Assembly (NCBI GenBank): GCA_009733775.1
Contig: WOGZ01000087.1
Span: 1-64,000, forward strand
Reading direction: 5' to 3'
DNA: 64,000 bases
Source of the DNA: Alectoria sarmentosa
Taxonomy: Eukaryota; Ascomycota; Lecanoromycetes; Lecanorales; Parmeliaceae
Positions 57,301 through 64,000 of the stretch are shown one piece after another (the stretch's first letter is position 1; each line of letters begins with the position of its first letter). The position numbers and the translations under genes are program-made. The notes below the pieces were generated by a model. The model made no database searches. It saw only the letters and a program-made list of their open reading frames with translations, and had not been told where the DNA came from.

Positions 57301-57637
57301 TGACTCTGGGAGGTTGGGGAAAATTCGCAATGCTGACGGAACGTCGGATCTCTTTGTCGGTCGACGGACCTTCCATTTGATCAAGAGCCTCATTGGTCGA
57401 ATTGGAGCGCAGAATTGGAATTCTCGGGCTAGAGGGCGCATGACTGGTGCTCGGGGAGGTAGACGGTTGGATGATCTTCGAAGGGCTCTTGAGAGCGAAT
57501 TTCGAGGCCGTTGGAGATGCAGACTGCTGCCGAGAGGACTCAAACCCAGTGAAAGGGTTTCGCAACTTGGAGAATGGCAATTGGGGAAGAGCAGAGGTTG
57601 GTGGGGGAAGAGCAAGCTGGGTCATGTTGACCTCCAT
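54384..57637 (-). CDS. KIP2: Kinesin-7 motor, Kip2/KipA type
   Basis: Plus-end-directed microtubule motor that helps position growth sites in hyphae (KipA in Aspergillus). Exons 57637-56746 and 56569-54384, with a 176-nt intron (GTAAGC..GGTAG), give 1,025 residues. The junction restores GGDYYY/DNVFAPYD in the motor. The N-terminal 250 residues are Ser/Pro-rich. The motor starts at about 255 (NVIVSVRVRP). The P-loop GMTGTGKT is at about 334, switch I NAQSSRSH at about 454 and switch II DLAGSE at about 502. PYRDSKLTRLLQPALSGNS and LNTLKFAARAKNN end the core at about 620. Coiled coils and Ser-rich linkers follow, with a C-terminal basic tail. The ATG at 57637 is the first after an in-frame stop; a second at 57625 is possible. 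The motor motifs are all present and look active. Confidence 0.93.
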
Positions 57638-58308
57638 GTGTGGAAGTTGCGAACAAGTGTGTAGTTGCTCGGCAGGAGAGACAAAGGGAGAAGAGGGGGG
57701 CAAACTCCTGGATGATGGGCCGTTTGTGGAAAGATGTCAATGCATTCCCAGCTGCTCATCCTCGTCACCTGAAGAAGAGCCCAGCCAAGGAAATCTAGTG
57801 CTGTCGCGGCGACCAATTGTTCGAGGAGGGGATGGTAGACGGAAATTCGTCCTGTGGGGACAGGAAGACTGGGGAGGACCAATTGCGAAGGATGTAGTAC
57901 AGCAAGTGTGAACAATAGTGTACGCGACCCGGATTCACAGCAGTGAAGATGCGTAGAGTACGAGGAAGTTGAAGACAAGCAGTAGCGACGGCAAGGTTTT
58001 TCCAAACAATCCTTGTAGTTTTGAGACCCCGCGATGTTTCAGAGACGGCAACAGCATTCCTCCTTGCCCCTGACGACGTTGATTAAGATTATATTCCAAA
58101 GAAAATCAATCAACGTTTGGTGGAAGCAGAGGGGACAGCATCGACGAGAAGGTCAGTCTTCTGATGACCTGCCTCGGTACCTATGGAATAAAAGACGAGC
58201 AGATTATTTTCATACACGTCTTCACCTTCTCCTACTTATTATGTATCTATTTGACTAGAATCTTGGCCGGGCTCCAATGCAGCATCGTTCCCCTCTATCC
58301 CACCTGCG

Positions 58309-58351
58309 CTATGCTATGCTTCGCCATGCTTCGCTATGCTATGCTATGCTT
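58309..58351. repeat. ATGCT pentamer repeat, interrupted
   Basis: Imperfect tandem ATGCT units with interspersed TCGCT or TCGCC. Its irregular structure suggests an older microsatellite with duplications. Confidence 0.75.
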
Positions 58352-58845
58352 ACCACGAGGAAGGGGCTTGATTCGCTCCTGGGAAAAAGCATCACATTAC
58401 ATTATCACACCCTGCAATTGCGTGCAGGAAATCGTGGCCAAAAGAGAGAAAGAATTCACGACTGCGTGGAGCCGACGGCCATCACACCAGTCAGAGGCAA
58501 TTTGTATCACACCATGTGGAACAAAGGGACGTTGGCATTTGCTATACAGTAGTCTAGTCGGTAGTATTTTATTGAGAAGAAGAATCTTGGATCCAACGTT
58601 AGGGACAAGACAAATTTGCAAGGTCGGCATCAACTCAATCCATGAATGCAACACTATCAATGGCTGCTTTACCGGCGTTTGACTAGTTGACTTGTTGCCA
58701 ATCGTAGGGGCAGGGCGGAGAAAGATGTTAGAAGGAAAAGAGTTGGTGCCTGCCGTCTGGTGCCTTTGCTTTTGAACTTTGAAGATCTTGCCCCTTTCTT
58801 CTTATTCCTCGCCTCCAACGCCTCGGGAAACAATCTTTGGTAAGA

Positions 58846-58873
58846 TACTGATACTGATACTGATACTGATACC
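58846..58873. repeat. CTGATA microsatellite
   Basis: More than four consecutive copies of the hexamer ATACTG/CTGATA. A simple slippage repeat in non-coding DNA. Confidence 0.85.
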
Positions 58874-59230
58874 TACCTTACTCTTGTTTGTGAAATTAGC
58901 CTAAAAGAGCCTCACATACCTGACCTTGTTGCATTATTTGGGTTCATCTTTCCTCGTCTAGGCTTCTGCCTGGGGAACAAGTATTGCGCTATCCCTTTCC
59001 TACTCCCGACACATCCACTTCTTCCATTACAACCTTCAACACTCTTCAGCAGTAACATAATATGATGTGGTGAGCAACCACGGTCAAGTAGTCAAACCGA
59101 AGAAGCTGCAGTTACCCAAGGTTGTATCCCTTGGCCTAGCATGTCCAGAATTGAGAGGCTCGAGAGGCAAGGACAGGCCCGGCGAAAGGTATGATGATTG
59201 TAGCTGTGAGTGGAAGCAACGCTGATCCAA

Positions 59231-60445
59231 TCATGATTTGGCAACCCCAAAATTAAGCTTCCTTGCGACTTTCTCACCGCGACCGTCTTCAGTCTCACCT
59301 CCTCTCCTCTTCAGATCTTCGCCCATCCTCGCCGCCCCTCCGCCCTTCTTCGGCAGATCCTCTTTCGCCGTGGGTCGTGGATCGCTCGACCACCATTTAT
59401 GCTCAAGCACCTGACGTGCCGTGCACCTTTTCCGGGGATCCAAGGCGAGCATAGACATCAACAAATCAACTCCCACAGGCCCTGCCGTGCCAAACTTGGA
59501 CAAGTAGAAATCCTTCCCGCGCACTGGTATTGTCGCAGCTTTGTCATACTTCAAAAATCCTTCGAGCGTGGATACACCCGGCCAATTCTCCTCTGTCGGA
59601 GTGCCAATTGCGTTGCATATTAGTTCAAGCTGATGCACATCCGTGTTGCCTGCAACGAAAGGAAAGCGTAGAATGAGTTCAGCGAAGACGGTTCCCATTG
59701 ACCACACATCGACTGCGCCGGAATAGAATCTTGCCCCGAAGAGTAGCTCTGGTGGCCGATACCAACGTGTAATGACCTGGTAAGTCATAGGCCGATAAGG
59801 GTCAGAGAATGATCTTGCCAGCCCGAAATCAGCAAGTTTGACTTCTCCGTCTGCGGCTATGAGAAGATTGTTGGGCTTTATATCGCGATGTAGCACAAAA
59901 TTCTCATGGCAAAACCATACAGCACGGCCTAGCATCCCCATCCAAGCTTTGACCTCAGCCGTACCGTAGCGTATACCCTCACTGTCTTTGATGAGCATTT
60001 CGAGATCTCCTAGGGGTAGATACTCAAGTACCAGATTGAGGTTTTGATTTTTGGACGAGAAGACAGCATGCAGTGCAATGATATTTGGATGGGAAAGCTC
60101 TTGAAGATGCTTGACTTCTCTGATGGCGTCCATAGATAAGCCGTCGCGATATTCGGTGTTGACCTTGATCTTCTTGATTGCCAGTAGGGACGAGGGGTCT
60201 GCTCTCAGGTGTGCCAAATAGACTATGGCGTAGGTGCCCTCTCCAAGCTTCTTGTCTTTGACGTATTTTTGTTTGGTCTCGTCATTTACTCGTTCCGCCA
60301 ATTCCTTTCCTTTTTCTGGCTTGGAAGGAGAAGCGTTCAGAGCGTTGGAAAGGGAGTTGGTGCGAACAGCTAAAGATTTGGCTTTGGTGGCAGTGACCTT
60401 GATGTTGGATGTAGCATCATATGTGACTACCGGCGATATTGCCAT
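59231..60445 (-). CDS. KIN28: CDK7/Kin28-type cyclin-dependent kinase
   Basis: Kinase of TFIIH that phosphorylates the RNA polymerase II C-terminal domain; CDK7-type enzymes can also act as CDK-activating kinase. Single exon, 404 residues. After a 60-residue Ser/Lys-rich extension the kinase begins YVKDKKLGEGTYAIVYLA (glycine loop at about 68-76), where the usual third glycine position is Ala. The Lys in LLAIKKIKV is at about 91. The PSTAIRE-like helix reads SMDAIREVKHLQEL. The catalytic loop is HRDIKPNN at about 186 and DFGLA at about 207. The T-loop has RPMTYQVITRWYRPPELL, with the likely activating Thr at about 221. The tail (AARMGEDLKRRGG) is basic. The HRDIKPNNLLI and WYRPPELLFG patterns place it with CDK7/Kin28. 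The start codon is 279 bp from that of divergent mS41. Confidence 0.88.
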   Translation of the reverse strand: MAISPVVTYDATSNIKVTATKAKSLAVRTNSLSNALNASPSKPEKGKELAERVNDETKQKYVKDKKLGEGTYAIVYLAHLRADPSSLLAIKKIKVNTEYRDGLSMDAIREVKHLQELSHPNIIALHAVFSSKNQNLNLVLEYLPLGDLEMLIKDSEGIRYGTAEVKAWMGMLGRAVWFCHENFVLHRDIKPNNLLIAADGEVKLADFGLARSFSDPYRPMTYQVITRWYRPPELLFGARFYSGAVDVWSMGTVFAELILRFPFVAGNTDVHQLELICNAIGTPTEENWPGVSTLEGFLKYDKAATIPVRGKDFYLSKFGTAGPVGVDLLMSMLALDPRKRCTARQVLEHKWWSSDPRPTAKEDLPKKGGGAARMGEDLKRRGGETEDGRGEKVARKLNFGVAKS

Positions 60446-60723
60446 GGTTGCTTGTCACAAGCAGACCTTGCATCAGAATCTCTCAATACTCCATCTGATC
60501 TTCAGTAGGCCCAAGAGGCATCTTCATAATGCCCTCGATTAACTTTGCAATTCTGCTCGCAGAGAGTTGCGGGCTTTCAATACTGATGTGTTGATATCCA
60601 CATGAACGCTAGCGGCGAGTACTAGGTACTTAGTACACTAGTAGAATCATCCTTCAGCTCGTTTGCAACCTTCAAACTCGAGCAACCACAACATATGCAA
60701 CTACAATCGCGCTTGTCTTTATC
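60446..60723. promoter_or_regulatory. CDK7 / mS41 divergent promoter
   Basis: 278 bp between divergent start codons, small enough that both genes must share promoter DNA. It contains an ACTAGGTACTTAGTACACTAGT palindromic-looking stretch near 60620-60641 and a CACAACATATGCA element. No named factor site is recognised. Confidence 0.45.
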
Positions 60724-61461
60724 ATGATCATTAGAAGTGCGCAAGCTCACTTACTACCATCAACACTTCAGTACTTCATCCTAAAATCGCAACATTCACA
60801 GTGCCTCCGCCATCTCCACGCTCGAGCCTCCGCATCTCAACCCCCAATTCCTCAGCCCACGCCTTTTGTTCCAGACGCTTCCACCTTTCTCAAACTCATC
60901 GGGCGCAACCTCTCACAACATGTCGGAAAGATACCCACTTGGCAATCTCTATTCTCTCTCTCGTCAACCCAACTCCATGAATTAGGTGTTGAGCCAGCTC
61001 GAACGCGACGGTACCTGCTCTGGTGGAGGGATAGATTCAGGAAAGGCATCTTCGGAGTGGGCGGAGATCTCAAGAACGTCAAGGATGGGGGGGCAGAACT
61101 TCGTGTAGTGGAAGTACCGGTTGCTAAAGCCGGACGTCCAAAATCCAGAAGCACGAGCACAGCGATTGGTCTACAATGGACGAAGAGGATGGTCGTCAAC
61201 GAGCCACCAGATGTCGTGGAGAAGAGCCCATCGTTACAGCAGTTGAAACCAGTAGATGGCATGAAAGTGGCTGGTGTGCGGACGATAGTGGGGCCATATG
61301 TGCAGCCTGTGAAGGGAACGAGTGGAAGTGTGGCCACGATCAAGGTTCAGGAAGGTATGTGGGAGGTCAGGAGAGGGGTCAAGGTTGATGGTGGAGAGAG
61401 GAGGAAAGTACAGGTCAGGCGGAAGAAATTATTGGAGGAGAGGAGAACGAGTAGGAAGTAG
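60724..61461 (+). CDS. FYV4: Mitoribosomal small-subunit protein mS41 (FYV4)
   Basis: Single exon, 245 residues. The N-terminal 45 residues are basic and acid-poor (MIIRSAQAHLLPSTLQYF), fitting a mitochondrial targeting sequence. The IGR-motif domain follows at about 48-115: FVPDASTFLKLIGRNLSQHV, GKIPTWQSLFSLSSTQLHEL, then GVEPARTRRYLLWWRDRFR. This motif defines the fungal small-subunit component mS41/Fyv4. The C-terminus is longer than in yeast and highly basic (VQVRRKKLLEERRTSRK), probably binding rRNA. The gene is convergent with the PhoD-like gene, whose stop is 250 bp away. Confidence 0.9.
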   Translation: MIIRSAQAHLLPSTLQYFILKSQHSQCLRHLHARASASQPPIPQPTPFVPDASTFLKLIGRNLSQHVGKIPTWQSLFSLSSTQLHELGVEPARTRRYLLWWRDRFRKGIFGVGGDLKNVKDGGAELRVVEVPVAKAGRPKSRSTSTAIGLQWTKRMVVNEPPDVVEKSPSLQQLKPVDGMKVAGVRTIVGPYVQPVKGTSGSVATIKVQEGMWEVRRGVKVDGGERRKVQVRRKKLLEERRTSRK

Positions 61462-61714
61462 TGGGTATTGAGAAAACAAGTCACGGTTGTTTCTGCTTGT
61501 CCAGACAAGACCAAGGGCATAATTATACGTTACGGAGGACTTGCTCTCAGGTTGTCGATGCCTTGTGCTATCTATACCCTTTTTCTTACTTGACGTGGTA
61601 AACAAATCGTGAGCTTCATGGTGTGACTGCACAACTCTGGTGATCGAGCATCTGGACGTCTCGAAGGATACGCACGCCATGCTAAATTCAAACAGCAATC
61701 CAGAACATTCTCCC

Positions 61715-64000
61715 TCATCTACCATATTCCAAGCTAGGTACAATGACAGGCCCATATTTACTCACCCCCACCGCCCCCATTCCTGCCGCATCGGTCTGTA
61801 CCATAAAATCCACGGCCAAGCTCAACTTCCCGTTCCCTATCCCATGCATGTTCGTTTGTCCAAACGTCCCGGTCACAACTTCCGGATCGTAAGCCACAAT
61901 CGCCACATAATTTCTCCTGCCCATTAGCTTCCTCATATCTCGCTGTCTTCCATCTGGCTCAGCAGCGAAGATCTCCATCATGTCCTCTTTTGTATCGCTC
62001 GGCGCGTTATTTGACCGGTGTCCGTTTTGTGGGATGTAAAGCGGTTTCTGAGAGGCGTGGAGAAGCTTGAGGACGTAAGATGGAGGTGGTGTGTTGACAA
62101 CAGAGGCAGATATCAGCTGGTACATGGTCTTGTGATCGGAGGGTTTTGCCGGATCGTGCACAATGCCAGCGCCGCAGCAATCGACAGCACCGGATAGAAA
62201 AGTCATCCGAATCGACTTTTGGTGGGATATACTCTGAAGGGTACGAATGAGATAAGTGCGTTCAAGGTCCTGGTGGAAGTCAGCATGAGACACCTGCGAC
62301 GACTGGCGAGTGATCAGGGCTTACCTTGGATTCATGCGTCCATTGATCGCGTAGTTCGTCGAGCATGTCAATGTCGCCGAATGGACTCAATATCCCACCC
62401 ATGAGACCAGATTTACCAACAGCCTTCTTCACAGAGTCGAAGCCGGAGCCGACAACGCCTTTAGCACCCACAACCCCAGCTGCCGAGCTAGTTACTTTAC
62501 CCAAGAGGTTGTAGGCACCGGTCACGGCTTTCTTACCGGTTGCAACAGTGTGAGCAATCTGCTCAGCCGCTTCCAGTCTTGGATACACGATCGGTACTGA
62601 AATCATCCAGATGCAGTGTTGCACACTGGACGGTAGCATTGCGACTTTTGGGAAGAGGCCCTGGTATGTTGGACCAGCCATTACCTGATGGGGATTCCTC
62701 TCAGATCTGCAATCCGGGCCCACGACGACAACTGCCGGCCCCAGATACTTTACGAAATGCCAACCAGTGCCTGTAATAGTGAAGATATCGGTGTCTGTAC
62801 TCACGTTGCGGAGAATCTCCAGAGTGGTATGGTGCTGGAAGAGCAAGTACATTTCTATGCCGACTCGGCCAATGTTCTTGAACATGTTGGAAAATTGCAT
62901 ATATTCAGGATATGATCCGAAACCATCGAATCTGCAAAAGTTTTAGTTTCTGTGACGACTTTCACGGATGGCGAGTTTGAGGACCTACATGTCATGATCA
63001 TCAATCTGCAAAATGTGTGGTATTTGCGCAAAAGCTTCTCGCAAGTATGGCTGGTCAAAATGACTGGTATAATAATGGAAGTACGCATGTGAGACATCTT
63101 CTTCGTGCTTGGCCGTCCACTGAGCATTCTTCCTATTCTCCTTGCCACTCATTGCGAGCCATTGCTTTAGTAAAGGAATCTCCTTCCAGATTCTATCAGC
63201 GTATATCTGATCACCCAAACCAAGCTGCGTATGAAAACCACCGCACTCGACGTGTTTTTGCATTATGTCCTTCCACATATGACCGATGCCACCCACACGT
63301 GCACGCTCATTGGCATTGACGTTGAGCGAAAAGTCGTTGCCAGAAGTCGCAATGAATCGCCAATTCGTCTCATTGCGGCCGGCAACTAAGAACTCATATC
63401 TCGTGCAGCCAAGATGAGAAGTTATGGCGTATGTCCACTTTGCACTAGTATGCTCCTCCATCTGTAGATCGACATCATATCGATAGAAAGTCCAACGCTG
63501 GTGAACGGAGATTTGACTGGCCTTCAGTTGGCGGGGATTTGGAGAAAGATCTACGCTTTGGTGGATATGTATAGTCGGAGGTTGAGGAGCATCAGTGATA
63601 AGCAATATCGACCCCAGCCAAATGCCCCTCTTAAGATCCATGTTGGTATACCTTAGATAAGGTCCGAAGTATACTCCATTCGTAGGCGCAATCCTGTACA
63701 TATCCACGCCTGCACTTGGTGGAGGTCCCGAGAAGCCTGCTACGGTAGGAGTCGAGGATTGCATGCTCATGATGCTGTCTTGATAACCTGGTGTGGATGG
63801 TTGGAATCCTGGAGATGCCAAAGGCTTACCACTGAACGCACTAAGGCCTGGAGATGCAAGCGCATTCCCAAAGTTGACACTACCGGTTGGAGACAAGGGC
63901 TCGTTGAGATTGAGAGGCATTGGCCCCTTGGGGAATTCCCATTGTGTAGATTGGGAGGGTAGATGAATATAGTAATACTGGCCTGAGTTGGGATCAAGGT
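61715..64000 (-). CDS. WW/PhoD-like phosphatase, 5' end off edge
   Basis: Partial gene; the start is outside the window. Visible exons are 64000-62989, 62931-62325 and 62269-61715 (introns 57 and 55 nt). They encode about 720 residues, with codons starting at 63998. The first visible residues, LDPNSGQYYYIHLPSQ followed by STQWEFP, are the second half of a WW domain. The PhoD-like metallophosphatase region follows: GVYFGPYLRYTNMDLKRGIW, then GLGDQIYADRIW (metal-binding GxGDQxYxD). Next come DDHD/IFDGFGSYPEYMQ across the first junction and ILRNVSTDTDIFTITGTGWH. The second junction reads THESK/DLERTYLIRTLQ. The C-terminus has KLMGRRNYVAIVAYDPE. Fungal members are often annotated as PhoD-like phosphatases, but the substrate is unknown. 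A start at 63920 would discard the WW end, so I extend to the edge. Confidence 0.88.

Larger units (their letters stand above)
57638..59230. other. Intergenic with two microsatellites
   Basis: About 1.6 kb upstream of the kinesin gene and downstream of the CDK gene, both on the minus strand. An ATGCT-based repeat with TCGCC interruptions lies at 58309-58351. A CTGATA repeat of about four copies lies at 58846-58873. No gene is seen; frames up to 172 codons (58164-58682, plus) run through the repeat and have no recognisable content. Confidence 0.55.

Noticed and set aside
58164..58682. 172-codon plus-strand frame
   Set aside because: It includes the ATGCT repeat (MLCFAMLRYAMLCL) and has no recognisable domain; best explained by the repeat keeping a frame open.
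62293..62900. An internal intron in the PhoD-like exon 2 at GTGAGT (near ILRNVSTDTD)
   Set aside because: The GTGAGT looks like a donor, but the residues read through it (RNVSTDTDIFTITGTGWH) fit the family, so it is coding.

Overview
The window is nuclear DNA of a filamentous ascomycete (Pezizomycotina). The coding genes carry short spliceosomal introns (mostly 47-80 nt, GT..AG, with CTAAC/CTGAC-like branch sites). Most products belong to families kept across filamentous fungi, such as PXR1, CDC6, condensin BRN1, a KipA/Kip2 kinesin, a HAM-8-like membrane protein and a WW/PhoD-like protein. A class-level placement (for example Leotiomycetes) is only an impression.

Layout. Bases 1-10,520 are an extremely AT-rich block with no supportable gene. 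It opens with a 9-bp tandem array, and its remaining cytosines sit mostly in CpG. This looks like an AT isochore made by repeat-induced mutation of old repeats. Gene-rich DNA starts abruptly at about 10.5 kb. Between 10.9 and 17 kb are PXR1 (+), a conserved fungal protein of unknown function (+), a dead zinc-alcohol-dehydrogenase 5' end, and a SWIM zinc-finger gene (-). Between 18 and 28 kb are a C2H2 zinc-finger regulator (-) and a 1,800-residue, mostly disordered protein (-). The latter is divergent from an F-BAR/DEP/RhoGAP protein of the Rgd2/Rga8 type (+). CDC6 (-) and the condensin kleisin BRN1 (+) are divergent at 33.7-34.3 kb, with an MluI cell-cycle box near CDC6. Next come a mitochondrial FMP32/MCUR1-type protein (+) and phosphomannomutase SEC53 (-). 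Two small non-coding elements, probably MITEs, lie between SEC53 and a ten-exon DHA2-type drug transporter (+). Then follow a HAM-8-like membrane protein (+), a small one-TM protein directly upstream of UMP kinase URA6 (+), a 2EXR/F-box-like protein (+), a Kip2/KipA kinesin-7 (-), a CDK7/Kin28-type kinase (-) divergent from mitoribosomal mS41 (+), and the 3' part of a WW/PhoD-like phosphatase gene (-) running off the right edge.

Function. The genes are mainly housekeeping: DNA replication and chromosome condensation (CDC6, BRN1), transcription and CDK activation (CDK7-type), polarity and membrane shape (RhoGAP, kinesin-7, HAM-8-like), nucleotide and sugar-nucleotide supply (URA6, SEC53), rRNA processing (PXR1) and mitochondria (FMP32-like, mS41). 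No biosynthetic cluster, CRISPR array, tRNA or rRNA gene was found. Splice structures were worked out by eye from reading frame, splice signals and family conservation; none has been checked against transcripts. I did not find a convincing new multi-gene system. The most unusual items are the CpG-retaining AT block, the paired MITE-like elements, a probable GC-AG intron in BRN1, the SWIM gene with a frame problem, the RhoGAP without its usual arginine finger, and the URA6 upstream exon question.
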